DNA of 64,000 bases from Palsa-295 sp963785585 (GCA_963785585.1 CAWAVW010000001.1:372001-436000); one strand, 5' to 3'; positions 34,432-44,043 are shown, numbered from the stretch's first letter. Translations and numbers: made by a program. The notes: generated from the letters alone by a model not told the origin.

Positions 34432-35259
34432 ATGACTTCCCCGCACTGGGACGAATCGAGAGCCGACGCCTACCGCCGTTTCCTGTTCGATTTTCCCGAA
34501 CGGTCCCTCGCAGGCGCCACCATCGCGCTCGCCGGCGGCGCCGGAGGCCTGGGCGCCGCTACCGCAGCTCTTCTGCTCCGCGAGGGCGCCCATCTGATCA
34601 TCGGCTATCGTTCCAACCGCGACCGCGCTGAAAACCTGCGGAACACGCTCGCGTCCGACGCAAAAGCCAAAATTGAACTGGTCGGCGGTGATCTCAGCGA
34701 TCCCGAAGTCCGCCGCTCCTACCTTGCCGCCGCCGAAAAGCTTGGCGCTCCGCTATCGGGCCTTGCTGTCTTTGCCGGCGATCCTGCGCGCATTCCGGCC
34801 GAATCCCTCAACCGCGACGCCATGCTCGCCTCTCTCGACGTCAACTACGTAGGGCCCGTCCTTCTCGCTCGCGATCTCGGCACAGCCATGGAGTTGGCGC
34901 CCGGCGGTGGGCGCATCGTCTTGCTATCGACAATGCAATCCACCTCCGTCTTTCCCGGCAGCTTGAACTACGCTCCTCCCAAAGCCGCCTTGCAGCACGC
35001 CGCCTGCATTCTTGCGCAACAGTGGACCAACGTCAGCGTCAACGTAGTTGCTCCCGGCGCCACGATTTCCGGCATGGCGGCTGCCAGTGTGCAGTCCGGA
35101 AAATATGACCAGCAGATCGCCAGCGGCGCCGTCTCTCGATTTGGCCGCCCCGAAGACGTCGCACGTGCGGTACGATTTTTCCTCGAGCCCGACAGCTACG
35201 TTACGGGCCAGACCCTCACCGTCGATGGCGGCCTCACGCTTCGCCGCCACCGAAGCTAG
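34432..35259 (+). CDS. SDR-family oxidoreductase
   Basis: The 275-residue enzyme shows the classical short-chain dehydrogenase fold: a Gly-rich cofactor loop (AGGAGGLGAA, residues 34-43), catalytic Ser near 166-170 (LLSTMQS), and Y180/K184 in the YxxxK motif (NYAPPKAAL). The terminal VTGQTLTVDGGLTL segment is also typical. It begins with about 25 extra residues before the first strand. Its stop codon overlaps the AGGAG upstream of the nicotinate phosphoribosyltransferase gene, so the two are probably coupled, although no NAD-related role for this SDR is evident. Substrate is unknown. Confidence 0.9.
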   Translation: MTSPHWDESRADAYRRFLFDFPERSLAGATIALAGGAGGLGAATAALLLREGAHLIIGYRSNRDRAENLRNTLASDAKAKIELVGGDLSDPEVRRSYLAAAEKLGAPLSGLAVFAGDPARIPAESLNRDAMLASLDVNYVGPVLLARDLGTAMELAPGGGRIVLLSTMQSTSVFPGSLNYAPPKAALQHAACILAQQWTNVSVNVVAPGATISGMAAASVQSGKYDQQIASGAVSRFGRPEDVARAVRFFLEPDSYVTGQTLTVDGGLTLRRHRS

Positions 35260-35277
35260 GAGCGATTGCCCAGTCCC

Positions 35278-36630
35278 ATGCCCGAACACTCTGGCCTGCT
35301 CACCGATCTCTACGAACTCACCATGGCTGCGGGATATCTGCAGACTCGCTTTGACGCCAATGCCACGTTCGAGCTTTTCGTCCGGCATCTTCCGCCGCAT
35401 CGCAATTATCTCGTCGCCGCCGGTCTCGAGCAGGCGCTCGAGTTTCTCGAGAACGTTCACTTCACTTCGAAAGAGATCGACTACCTTCACCGCCATCCCG
35501 TCTTCCGCAATATTCGCGACGAATTCTTCGACTATCTCGCCACATTTCATTTCACCGGCAGCGTCTGGGCCATGCCCGAAGGCACGCTCGTGTTTCCCGG
35601 CGAGCCGATGCTTCGTGTTGTCGCTCCCATCATCGAAGGCCAGATCATGGAAACGTATTTACTCGCGACCATGAGTTACCAGACCATGATCGCCAGCAAA
35701 TCCGCCCGCATCTTCACCGCGGCAAAAGGCCGCCAGATCGTGGACTTCGGCGCTCGTCGCGCCCACGGCAGCCAGGCGAGTTTGCTCGCCGCTCGCGCCG
35801 CCGCCATCGGTGGTTGTGGCGGCACCTCCAACGTTCTGGCCGGTCACCAGTTCGGCATGGAAACCTACGGCACGCAGGCGCATTCCTGGGTGATGGCTCA
35901 CGAAGACGAAAGCGAAGCCTTCGGCCATTTTCTCGATGCGTTTCCCGAGCACGCCGTCCTTCTTCTTGACACCTACGACGTCCGCAATGCGGTGAAAAAA
36001 ATTATCGCCATGGGACGCAAACCCGCCGGAGTTCGCCTCGACAGCGGCAACCTTGCCAAAGATAGCCAGTGGGTTCGCGCCCAACTCGACAAAGTCGGCT
36101 GGACCGACGTAAAGATTTTCGCCTCCGGCGATCTTGACGAAACGCGCATCGCGTCGCTTCTCTCCAAGCATGCCGCCATTGACGCCTTTGGCGTCGGCAC
36201 CGCGCTCGCCACGCCCGGAGACGCGCCGCATCTGAATCTTGTTTACAAACTCGTCGAGGTCGAGCGCGACGGCAAAGTCCGCGAAGCCGCCAAGCTCAGC
36301 GCCGCCAAAGTCACCTATCCCGGCCGCAAACAGGTCTTCCGCTACTCCAAACCCTCCGGCGAATACAAAGGCGACAAAATCGCTCTCGATGGGGAAGCGG
36401 CCGACGGCGGCGATCCGATGCTCATCGAAGTGATGCGCGGTGGCCGGCGCACCACGCCTGCCGAAGCCGTCATCGATTCCCGCGCGCGCTGCCTGGCGGG
36501 TCTCGGGCGCCTCCCCGCGCGCTATCGCCGCATCGACCGCTCCGCCGCCTATCCGGTGGCTTATACAAAACGCCTCGAATCGCATCTGGAAAAATTGCGG
36601 AAGCGTATTATGAAGTCAGCGCCGAAATAA
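35278..36630 (+). CDS. pncB: Nicotinate phosphoribosyltransferase
   Basis: The enzyme of about 450 residues converts nicotinate and PRPP to nicotinate mononucleotide in NAD salvage. Family signatures are clear: GLLTDLYELTMAAGY at the N-terminus, VDFGARRAHG, the phosphorylatable His region YGTQAHSWVM, and RLDSGNLAK, FASGDLDE and AFGVGT in the phosphate-binding barrel. ATG 35278 aligns best with the family start, but AGGAG at 35258-35262 is spaced for the in-frame TTG 35266; the start is therefore uncertain by four codons. The nicotinamidase gene, which makes its substrate, follows 208 nt downstream. Confidence 0.93.
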   Translation: MPEHSGLLTDLYELTMAAGYLQTRFDANATFELFVRHLPPHRNYLVAAGLEQALEFLENVHFTSKEIDYLHRHPVFRNIRDEFFDYLATFHFTGSVWAMPEGTLVFPGEPMLRVVAPIIEGQIMETYLLATMSYQTMIASKSARIFTAAKGRQIVDFGARRAHGSQASLLAARAAAIGGCGGTSNVLAGHQFGMETYGTQAHSWVMAHEDESEAFGHFLDAFPEHAVLLLDTYDVRNAVKKIIAMGRKPAGVRLDSGNLAKDSQWVRAQLDKVGWTDVKIFASGDLDETRIASLLSKHAAIDAFGVGTALATPGDAPHLNLVYKLVEVERDGKVREAAKLSAAKVTYPGRKQVFRYSKPSGEYKGDKIALDGEAADGGDPMLIEVMRGGRRTTPAEAVIDSRARCLAGLGRLPARYRRIDRSAAYPVAYTKRLESHLEKLRKRIMKSAPK

Positions 36631-36838
36631 TCATTGTCGCGGCGCGATCGCCGAACTAGGCGGCGCAGTCAACGAGCACGGCCGCTCACCGGCACCCGGC
36701 GTCGCGATCCACTGCCACGGCCGCTTGTCCGGCACGCGGCCGTCCATCGGCACCTGTAGCGGCCGCTTCGCGCTCTTGGCGAAGCGGGCGAATTTGCCTT
36801 CTTCTCCGTGGCTGTCATCTTTCTTTGGAGTTGTCCCC

Positions 36839-37453
36839 ATGAAGTCGCACAAAATGATTTTCTGGGAAGTGGACGCCCAGGCGGACTTCATGTTGCCCGG
36901 CGGCAAACTCTACGTCCCCGGCGCGGAAAAAATAATCCCCAATCTCGAGCGCCTGGTAAACGCCGCCGAAACCAGCCATTCGTTGCTCGTTTCTAGCGCC
37001 GACGCTCATCCGCCGAACGATCCCGAATTTCAGCGTTTTCCGCCACACTGCCTTGCAGGCAGCCCGGGCGCCGAACTCATCCCCGAAGCCCGCGCCGCAA
37101 AAATTCTCACGATTCCCAACGACCCTGCATTCGCCGTTCCCGCCGATTTGTCCGGCTACGATCAGATTCTGCTGCAGAAACAAACCTTCGACGTCTTCGA
37201 CAACGTCCACGCCGGCGCCATCATCGCTAAAATCGATCCCGACGCTGAATTCGCGCTCTTCGGCGTCGTCACCGAATACTGCGTCCATGCCGCTGCAAAA
37301 GGCTTGGCGAAGCGCGGACGAAAAGTCCTTCTCGTCCGCGACGCCATCGAAACTCTAAACCCCGAACACGGCCATCGCGCCATCGAAGAACTTTGCGGCC
37401 TCGGCGCAAAAACCATCACCACCAGCGAAGCCATCGCCAAGTCGAACGGTTAG
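36839..37453 (+). CDS. pncA: Nicotinamidase (PncA-type isochorismatase-fold hydrolase)
   Basis: This 204-residue enzyme hydrolyses nicotinamide to nicotinate. The catalytic triad is complete: D12 (VDAQADF), K114 (LQKQTFD) and C148 (VTEYCVHAA). The metal site characteristic of nicotinamidases, as opposed to other isochorismatases, is also present: D55, H57 and H70 (SADAHPPND, PPHCLAGSPGAEL). ATG 36839 was chosen because TGGAG lies 9 nt upstream and the fold starts there. With the phosphoribosyltransferase just upstream it forms a two-step salvage route from nicotinamide to the Preiss-Handler pathway. Confidence 0.92.
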   Translation: MKSHKMIFWEVDAQADFMLPGGKLYVPGAEKIIPNLERLVNAAETSHSLLVSSADAHPPNDPEFQRFPPHCLAGSPGAELIPEARAAKILTIPNDPAFAVPADLSGYDQILLQKQTFDVFDNVHAGAIIAKIDPDAEFALFGVVTEYCVHAAAKGLAKRGRKVLLVRDAIETLNPEHGHRAIEELCGLGAKTITTSEAIAKSNG

Positions 37454-37458
37454 GAAAA

Positions 37459-37938
37459 ATGTCCGAACAGCTGCAACAAGCCTGGTCGCTTCTCCAGCAA
37501 GCCTATCGCTCCCAAATGGAGGGCGACTACGAACGTGCCGTGGAACTCTACAAAAATTCTCTGGACGTATTCCCCACCGCGGAGGCGCACACCTTTCTGG
37601 GCTGGACGTACCACTTTCAGGGAAAGATCGATGCCGCCATCGCCGAATGCAAGCTCGCCATCGCCGTCGATCCAGAATTTGGAAATCCCTACAACGACAT
37701 CGGTTCGTATCTGATCGAACAGGGGAAATACGACGAAGCGATTCCCTGGCTCGAACGCGCCATTGCCGCCGTCCGCTACGAGCCGCGCCACTTCCCTCAT
37801 TTCAATCTCGGCCGCGCTTACATCGCCAAGGGCCAGTTCACGCGCGCCCGTCAATGCTTCGACGAATCGCTGCGCATCGAACCCAACTACCCGCTAGCCC
37901 GCCAGGCCGTCGAAAATCTTCGCCGCCTGGTCAACTAG
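37459..37938 (+). CDS. TPR-repeat protein
   Basis: The 159-residue cytoplasmic protein contains about four TPR units and almost nothing else (for example AVELYKNSLDVFPTAEAHTF and AIAECKLAIAVDPEFGNPY). It has no signal peptide. It starts 5 nt after the nicotinamidase stop codon, and the stop itself lies within the TAGGAAAA ribosome-binding site, so translation is probably coupled. Its link to NAD salvage is unknown. A 6-bp GC hairpin without a T-run follows the stop (37938-37955). Confidence 0.88.
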   Translation: MSEQLQQAWSLLQQAYRSQMEGDYERAVELYKNSLDVFPTAEAHTFLGWTYHFQGKIDAAIAECKLAIAVDPEFGNPYNDIGSYLIEQGKYDEAIPWLERAIAAVRYEPRHFPHFNLGRAYIAKGQFTRARQCFDESLRIEPNYPLARQAVENLRRLVN

Positions 37939-38005
37939 CTCGCCCATTCGCGAGCCACTCGTCACTGCCTCGATCTCGAAGCGCCGTTCGCACCATCGGC
38001 CATCT

Positions 38006-39283
38006 CTACGTAGCCGCGGGCGCCGCTTGCACCGGTTTGAAAGTCCAATCGTAAATCCACAACAGCACCGCCGTCGCCACTCCCACTGCCGTCACCGCCC
38101 ACCAGATCATCTGCGGTTGATGCAACACCTCGCCGAAATGATGAATCAGTTTCCCGCCCAGCCATCCGCCGATCAGCGACCCGATTCCGATGGGCATAAA
38201 CGCAAATCCCATATACGTTCCTTGCTGCCCGTCCGGCGCCAGCCGGGAGATATATTCGTAGTACCTCGGCGACTGCGTGATTTCGCCGAGCGACACGGCA
38301 ATCAACGTCAGGATCACCGCCAGCGGCGAAGGATGCACGATCAGAATGATCCATGCCAGCGCGCTCATCAGCGTTCCGATCGTGATCGCCCGAAACGCCG
38401 GAATCTTCTGCGTCAGAAAACTCGCCGCCATCTGCAGGCAGATCACCGTCAGCGGCCCGGTCACCAGCATCAATTCCGTATTCATAGTTGAACTCACATA
38501 GTTGTGCACATACAGCGGCAAAATAATGAATTCCTGCCAGTACACCACCCAGTAACCCGAAAAGATCAGCAGAAACAGCATGAACTTCGGATCGCGCAGC
38601 ACCGTCAAAAAGTTTTTCGCCGATTGTCCCAGCGACGGCGCCGCCGCATCTCCCGCGTTTCGCGGTTCACGGAAAAATATCTGCACGAAAAACAGCATTG
38701 CAAACACGCTCAGCGCCGCCACGCGAAACACATTTTCCACCTTCATGTGTTCGTGCACGTACGAAGCGACGTACGGCCCACCCGCGCCGCCGATATTCAC
38801 CAGCGTGTAGTAAATCGAGTAGCCAATCGACCGCACATTCTCCTTCGACGCGCGCGCCGTCGTTCCCACCACGCTCGGTTTCACCAGCGCAATTCCCAGC
38901 GCCGGCAGCATCAGCACCACCGTCACCAGCGCCACCAGCGGCACCGCGCTTCGCACCGGCGCCAGCCACGGCGCGCCCAGCGAACCCAGCAGGAAATACG
39001 AGCAGCTCAAAATCAGGTAAGCCAGCGAAAGCGAACGCCGGAATCCCAGCTTGTCCGCCACCGCGCCGCCGAACGCCGCCAGAAACCACACCAGCCCGCC
39101 GAACAATCCCGTCAGGCTGCTCGCCTGCTCCACCGGAAAACTCAGTGTCTCGTTCAAATAGCGGGCCAGCGACGCAAACGCCGCGTAGTACGAAAGCCGC
39201 TCGAACAGCTCGCTTACGTTCGCCACCCAAAACGCCGGCGCGAACCCCGCTCGAATTTCACCCAGCCGCTTCTCGATTCCCAC
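38006..39283 (-). CDS. MFS transporter, POT/peptide-transporter-like
   Basis: This 425-residue integral membrane protein has about 12 predicted helices. The first helix carries ELFERLSYYA, close to the ExxER motif of proton-dependent oligopeptide transporters, and a RYYEYISRLAPDGQQGTYMG segment in helix 8-10 is also typical of that branch. Substrate cannot be proved; di- or tripeptides would fit with the nearby M20 dipeptidase. The gene is convergent with the TPR gene and appears monocistronic. The 226 nt upstream hold no gene. Confidence 0.85.
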   Translation of the reverse strand: MGIEKRLGEIRAGFAPAFWVANVSELFERLSYYAAFASLARYLNETLSFPVEQASSLTGLFGGLVWFLAAFGGAVADKLGFRRSLSLAYLILSCSYFLLGSLGAPWLAPVRSAVPLVALVTVVLMLPALGIALVKPSVVGTTARASKENVRSIGYSIYYTLVNIGGAGGPYVASYVHEHMKVENVFRVAALSVFAMLFFVQIFFREPRNAGDAAAPSLGQSAKNFLTVLRDPKFMLFLLIFSGYWVVYWQEFIILPLYVHNYVSSTMNTELMLVTGPLTVICLQMAASFLTQKIPAFRAITIGTLMSALAWIILIVHPSPLAVILTLIAVSLGEITQSPRYYEYISRLAPDGQQGTYMGFAFMPIGIGSLIGGWLGGKLIHHFGEVLHQPQMIWWAVTAVGVATAVLLWIYDWTFKPVQAAPAAT

Positions 39284-39509
39284 TCAGCGCCCTCCGCACT
39301 ACCGCCGCAACCCTCGCAGCCGCCGCGATTGTATCGGAACCCGCCGCACGAAGAAACAGCGTCTCCGGCGTCTGGGCGTTTCGGTTTTTGGTGCGGAGAA
39401 AGCGCTTGTACTCGCGCTCGTGTCGGTGGGAATTATATTCGGGTGTCGCGTAACGCTAGCTGCGCGCCAACGCGAACCGTCATCCGCGCAATACGATGCG
39501 GGATCGCAT

Positions 39510-39932
39510 CTACAACTTTGGGCTGGTTTCAGTACGTTTTTGTTGCATGGACCACAGCAGCGCGGCTGCCAATACCGCAAATCTGAAAATGTCGGCTACC
39601 ACTCGGTGGGACGTGATGTCCTTGCGATGGAATAGAAGCGTATCCGCGTAGAGCGCTCCAAACAGCCACCCGAGTCCTCCAAGAACCACAAGCAAATTCG
39701 ACAATCGACTCGGATGCTCAATCCATGCCGCTTTGTCTTCTCGGCGTACGAGGATACGAACGAACGCGAACACGACCGCCGCTCCAAATGCGAGCGCAGC
39801 GTCGGGCCGCCCAACGCCATCCGACGCCCGCAACCAAAACAGAAAAATCAGCGCTCCGAACGTTACGCCGCTCGCCACCAGCTCGAACAGCGCTTGATCC
39901 CATAAGCCACGAGCCTTCAGAATTGGCGACAT
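39510..39932 (-). CDS. Four-helix membrane protein of unknown function
   Basis: I do not recognise this 140-residue protein. Four hydrophobic helices are visible (about residues 15-35, 42-62, 78-102 and 110-130), with charged loops and a Lys/Thr-rich C-terminus. The start ATG 39932 has no ribosome-binding site. Instead, a GTTATACT element lies 7 nt upstream, so a leaderless transcript is likely. It is divergent from tdh. Confidence 0.65.
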   Translation of the reverse strand: MSPILKARGLWDQALFELVASGVTFGALIFLFWLRASDGVGRPDAALAFGAAVVFAFVRILVRREDKAAWIEHPSRLSNLLVVLGGLGWLFGALYADTLLFHRKDITSHRVVADIFRFAVLAAALLWSMQQKRTETSPKL

Positions 39933-39939
39933 CGCGCGG

Positions 39940-39947
39940 AGTATAAC
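39940..39947 (-). promoter_or_regulatory. GTTATACT -10 element giving a probable leaderless transcript
   Basis: On the minus strand GTTATACT (39947-39940) ends 7 nt before ATG 39932, exactly where transcription should begin. A TTGACT lies 22 nt upstream of the hexamer, too far for a standard -35. Confidence 0.5.
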
Positions 39948-40011
39948 GCTTTCTTACAATATCGAAAAGTCAACATCCCTCGTCCACCCACTTCCGATCG
40001 CACCGCCATTT

Positions 40012-40039
40012 TTGCCGTCGTTTCCCCGTGTGCTAACAT
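40012..40039 (+). promoter_or_regulatory. Candidate promoter of tdh-kbl
   Basis: TTGCCG (40012-40017), a 16-nt spacer and TAACAT (40034-40039) form a plausible sigma70 promoter; TG at 40031-40032 gives an extended -10. Predicted initiation is about 35 nt before ATG 40080. Confidence 0.45.
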
Positions 40040-40079
40040 CGTGGTTTCGGCCGAGCGCGCTTTTCGCCAGACATCCATC

Positions 40080-41135
40080 ATGCCTACCGCAACGATGAAA
40101 GCTCTCCGCAAGTCGCGCCCCGAGCGCGGCGCGCAGATCGAATCCGTACCCGTGCCAACGCCCGGCCCGATCGACGTTCTCGTCCGCGTCCGCGCCGCCT
40201 CCATCTGCGGCACCGACCTCCACATCTACGGCTGGGACCGCTGGTCCGCCAGCCGTATCAAGCCGCCCATGACGTTTGGCCACGAATTCTGCGGCATCGT
40301 CGAAAAAGTTGGCTCCGAAGTCACCACCATAAAGCCGGGCGACTTCGTCAGCGCCGAAATGCACATCAATTGCGGACACTGCCGCCCCTGCCGCATGGGC
40401 CAGCCGCACGTCTGCCAGAACGTGAAAATTATCGGCATCGACGCCGACGGCTGCTTCGCCGAATTCGTCATCATCCCCGTCTCAAACATCTGGAAAATCG
40501 ACCCGGCGATCCCCGAACACTACGCCGCCATCCTCGATCCGCTGGGCAACGCCGTTCACACCGTCCTCGCGGGTGAAATCGCCGCGCAAAATGTAGTCGT
40601 CACCGGTGCCGGCCCCATCGGACTCATGTCCATCAACATCGCCCGCGCCTGCGGTGCCGCTATGATTTTCGCCACCGAAATCAATCCGCACCGCCGCGAA
40701 CTCGCCCTGAAAATGGGCGCGGACGTCGCCATCGATCCCACGAAAAAAGACGCCGTCGAGCAAGTGATCGACGCAACCGGCGGCGCCGGCGCCGACGTGC
40801 TTCTCGAAATGAGCGGCAACCCCACCGCGATCCATCAAGGCTTTCAAATGCTCCGCTCCGGCGGACGCGCTTCGCTGCTCGGCATCCCCAAAGATCCCGT
40901 CACCTTCGATCTGGTGAACGACGTAATTTTCAAGGGCGCCACCGTGCAGGGCATCTACGGCCGTAAAATGTTCGAGACTTGGGTTCAGATGACCGAGCTG
41001 CTCAAGCACAACCGTCTGAACCTCGAACCGCTCTTCAAAGAGCGCGTTCCGCTCGCCGATTTCGAAGCTGCCTTCGCGCTGCTCGAATCGGGCCAGGCTG
41101 GAAAAGTTCTGCTGTATCCCAATGGCAACGCCTAG
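40080..41135 (+). CDS. tdh: L-threonine 3-dehydrogenase
   Basis: The 351-residue zinc-dependent alcohol-dehydrogenase-family enzyme oxidises threonine to 2-amino-3-ketobutyrate with NAD. The catalytic zinc site is present (C43, H68, E69), as are the structural zinc cysteines (C98, C101, C104, C112) and the Rossmann loop VTGAGPIGLM. The start ATG 40080 was chosen over a longer frame because it gives the normal family N-terminus; ATG 40095 is an alternative. The next gene encodes the enzyme that uses the product, which supports this assignment over other MDR dehydrogenases. Confidence 0.94.
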   Translation: MPTATMKALRKSRPERGAQIESVPVPTPGPIDVLVRVRAASICGTDLHIYGWDRWSASRIKPPMTFGHEFCGIVEKVGSEVTTIKPGDFVSAEMHINCGHCRPCRMGQPHVCQNVKIIGIDADGCFAEFVIIPVSNIWKIDPAIPEHYAAILDPLGNAVHTVLAGEIAAQNVVVTGAGPIGLMSINIARACGAAMIFATEINPHRRELALKMGADVAIDPTKKDAVEQVIDATGGAGADVLLEMSGNPTAIHQGFQMLRSGGRASLLGIPKDPVTFDLVNDVIFKGATVQGIYGRKMFETWVQMTELLKHNRLNLEPLFKERVPLADFEAAFALLESGQAGKVLLYPNGNA

Positions 41136-41208
41136 CCGCAGTTGCCGCGCAAGCGGCCATTCGCGCCGTTCGCCATTCGTTAGCCGCATCGCATAAGAAG
41201 GAGACCGC

Positions 41209-42411
41209 ATGACCACAACCGCAACGCGCCCTCACCTCCACTACCTGCATGACGCGCTCGAAGAAATGAAGGCCAACCATCGCTACTTTCGCCTGAAAGT
41301 TCTCGAAGGCGAACAAAAGCCCGTCGCCGTATTCGACGGCAAGGAAGTCATCAACCTCAGCTCCAACAACTACCTCGGCCTCACCACGCATCCCAAGCTC
41401 CGCCGCGCCGCCATCGACGCTACTCGCAAATGGGGCGTCGGCTCCGGAGCCGTCCGCACCATCGCCGGAACCATGAAGGCGCATCTCGAACTGGAAGAGC
41501 AAATCGCCCGCTTCAAGAAAGTCGAAGCCTGCGTCGTCTTCCAATCGGGCTTTGCCGCCAATGCCGGAACCGTCTCCGCCATCCTCGGCAAGGAAGATCT
41601 CGTCGTCTCCGACGAACTGAACCACGCCTCCATCATCGACGGCTGCCGCCTCTCGCGCGCCACCATCAAGGTCTTCAAACACAAAGACGCCGCCGATTGT
41701 CGCCGCGTCCTCGAAGAAACCAAAGCGTGGCCCGGCAAGAAGCTTCTCATCACCGACGGCGTCTTCTCCATGGACGGCGACATCGCCAACCTTCCCGCAC
41801 TTTGCGATCTCGCCGATGAATACAACTGCATCATGATGGTGGACGACGCGCATTCCTCCGGCGTCCTCGGCAGCCGCGGCCGCGGCACCATCGACCACGC
41901 CGGATGCCACGGCCGCGTGGACATTCAGGTCGGCACTCTCAGCAAAGCCATCGGCTCGATCGGCGGCTATGTCTGCGGCTCGCGCGATCTGATCGACTTC
42001 CTCTACATGCGCGCGCGGCCCTTTCTTTTTTCCACTTCCCATCCGCCGTCCGTCACCGCCACCTGCCAGGCCGCCTTCGAGCTGCTCGATTCCGAAGCCG
42101 GCGACAAGCTCATCAAAAAGCTCTGGTCCAACACGAAGTTCTTCAAGCGCAAATTGAAAAAATTGGGATTCGATACGGGTAAGAGCGAAACGCCCATCAC
42201 GCCGGTGATGGTCGGCGATGCCGCCAAAGCGTTTCAATTTTCGAAGGATTTATTCGCGGAGGGAGTTTTCGCCGGAGCGCTCGGCTTCCCCACGGTTCCC
42301 GAAGGCAAAGCCCGCCTGCGCACTATCGTATCCGCCACCCACAAGCGCGCCGATCTCGAGCGCGCCGCCGAGATCATTGCCAAAGTCGGCAAAAATCTCG
42401 GCGTCATCTAG
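41209..42411 (+). CDS. kbl: Glycine C-acetyltransferase (2-amino-3-ketobutyrate CoA ligase)
   Basis: This 400-residue PLP enzyme of the alpha-oxoamine synthase family splits 2-amino-3-ketobutyrate with CoA into glycine and acetyl-CoA. The PLP-binding lysine is K246 in TLSKAIGS, the cofactor aspartate is in VDDAHSSG (about 212), and the N-terminal INLSSNNYLGL segment is typical. AGGAGA lies 7 nt before ATG 41209. It is 73 nt downstream of tdh; together they form the tdh-kbl threonine-degradation pathway. BioF and Spt paralogues are ruled out mainly by this context. Confidence 0.93.
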   Translation: MTTTATRPHLHYLHDALEEMKANHRYFRLKVLEGEQKPVAVFDGKEVINLSSNNYLGLTTHPKLRRAAIDATRKWGVGSGAVRTIAGTMKAHLELEEQIARFKKVEACVVFQSGFAANAGTVSAILGKEDLVVSDELNHASIIDGCRLSRATIKVFKHKDAADCRRVLEETKAWPGKKLLITDGVFSMDGDIANLPALCDLADEYNCIMMVDDAHSSGVLGSRGRGTIDHAGCHGRVDIQVGTLSKAIGSIGGYVCGSRDLIDFLYMRARPFLFSTSHPPSVTATCQAAFELLDSEAGDKLIKKLWSNTKFFKRKLKKLGFDTGKSETPITPVMVGDAAKAFQFSKDLFAEGVFAGALGFPTVPEGKARLRTIVSATHKRADLERAAEIIAKVGKNLGVI

Positions 42412-42435
42412 TCGCCCGCCATCGCGGCGTGCTGG

Positions 42436-44043
42436 CTAAATCGCCGCCGCCATGTGCGGTTGCACCGTCTTTCGCGTCGCCAGCGCCAGCGCTCCGATTC
42501 CCCAGATAATTACCAGCAACGCTACCCATCCGCCCACAAACGGCAGCATAAACACGCACCGCAAGATCAACAGTCCCAGTGCCAGCCGCGCCAGCGCCGC
42601 TCCCACTCCCACTCCCGCGCCCAGGATCGTCTCGCCCAGCCACAATCCCACCACCACGTGCGACGCATAAAGCGCGATCAGCCACAGCAGCGTTGCCGTA
42701 ATCCCCACTCCCAGCCCGACGACCGTGATGCACACAATAATCGCCGCGATCGGCGTCGCAAACAGCAGCAACACGCCAAATCCCAGCGCCGGAGCATATT
42801 TCTTGCACGCACTCGCCGCATCAAAGAAAAATCCCGGCGCCAGCAGCAACATCGCCAACCCAAACACAAATCCCGCCGCCCACTTCAGCACCTGGTGCCA
42901 GTAATACATCGCCGACGCATATTTGCTTCCCTCGCTGTCTTCCATCTTCAGCACCGTCTCCATCGGCGTGCCAAATTTCGCCGACGCCGACACATCCGGT
43001 GCTTTGCGCCCCTCATACCGCAGCTTCCCTTTAATCTCCGCTTTCGGCCCAACCGTCATTTCTCCGGAGTGAACCAGCGCGTTGCTCCCCAACAGCCCCT
43101 GCAGCGAAATATGTCCGCCGTAGGCCAGCAAGTCTCCGTCCCCGGTCCCGTCCAGTTCCGCGTCTCCGGTGCCCAGGGTAATTGTCCCGTTCACGTGAGC
43201 GCTCTGATTCAAATCGAAATCGCCGGTCCATGCCGTCACATTCCGCGCCACTTCCGAATTCAGTTCCACCTTCTGCGCGAACGCGCGAATATTGCCGCCG
43301 ACGCTGCCGTTCACGCGCAGTTCTTGCGCAAACGCGATCACATCGCCTTTCACGTGCCCGTTCACCGTCACGTCGCGCGACCACGCGATCACGTCGCCGT
43401 CCACATCGCCGTCAATGCGCGTCGAATCGGCGAACACAATCAGATCCGTGTGCACCGTCGTGCCCGCCGCCAGTGAGTAGTTCGGCTGCCCGTGTTCCAC
43501 CTGCGCTGCGCCGGCGCTTGGCGACATTGCCAGCATCCCGATAATTCCCACCGTCGCCACGGCGATCATCGACGATTTGCCGAGGTGCTTTCTCAGCAGC
43601 CAGATCACCAGCACGCACATCGTTGCCACCGTTACGAATTCCACCATGCTGCGCATCGCGTCCCATCCTTTCCAGAAGGCACCGCTGAAGAAAAGCATCG
43701 TCAGCAGATTGCCCTGTGTGAAACCCGCTTCCGCGGCTTGTGCCCGCCACGGTTCAATAATTCCGCTCCACAGCGTGTACGCTCCGCCAATGCTCAGCGC
43801 CAGCGCCGAAATCCATCCCCACGGCGCCGAACCCTTTTCCGGAGCCGAAAGCAAACGGGCCGGCACCGATTCATCCTCGACCTCCAGCGACTCCCGCAGC
43901 CACAGCGACTCCCTCCGCAGCGCTTCCAGCAAATCGCGGCACTCGCCGCATTCGCTCGCGTGCGCTCTCACCGTCTGCGCATTTTCGGGTTTCAGCTGGT
44001 TTTCCAGATACAGCAGCCCCGTCATTTCATCAAAGTGACTCAT
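42436..44043 (-). CDS. Zinc-finger anti-sigma domain fused to bactofilin-like repeats and membrane helices
   Basis: The 535-residue protein starts with a zinc-binding anti-sigma motif, H27-x3-C31-x2-C34. Hydrophobic segments follow at about 75-95, 110-130, 137-155 and 163-182; the last ends like a signal-peptide site (SPSAGAAQ). Residues 185-355 form a repetitive beta-helix-like stretch (RIDGDVDGDVIAW, VNGHVKGDVIAF, VNGSVGGNIRAF), as in bactofilins. Four or five more membrane helices fill 385-530. It overlaps the ECF sigma gene by 4 nt (ATGA), so it is almost certainly that sigma factor's regulator. The fusion with a polymer-forming domain is unusual. Confidence 0.88.
   Translation of the reverse strand: MSHFDEMTGLLYLENQLKPENAQTVRAHASECGECRDLLEALRRESLWLRESLEVEDESVPARLLSAPEKGSAPWGWISALALSIGGAYTLWSGIIEPWRAQAAEAGFTQGNLLTMLFFSGAFWKGWDAMRSMVEFVTVATMCVLVIWLLRKHLGKSSMIAVATVGIIGMLAMSPSAGAAQVEHGQPNYSLAAGTTVHTDLIVFADSTRIDGDVDGDVIAWSRDVTVNGHVKGDVIAFAQELRVNGSVGGNIRAFAQKVELNSEVARNVTAWTGDFDLNQSAHVNGTITLGTGDAELDGTGDGDLLAYGGHISLQGLLGSNALVHSGEMTVGPKAEIKGKLRYEGRKAPDVSASAKFGTPMETVLKMEDSEGSKYASAMYYWHQVLKWAAGFVFGLAMLLLAPGFFFDAASACKKYAPALGFGVLLLFATPIAAIIVCITVVGLGVGITATLLWLIALYASHVVVGLWLGETILGAGVGVGAALARLALGLLILRCVFMLPFVGGWVALLVIIWGIGALALATRKTVQPHMAAAI

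Noticed and set aside
37938..37955. Hairpin GCTCGC/GCGAGC after the TPR gene as terminator
   Set aside because: The stem is only 6 bp and no T-run follows on either strand; kept as a remark in the gene entry.
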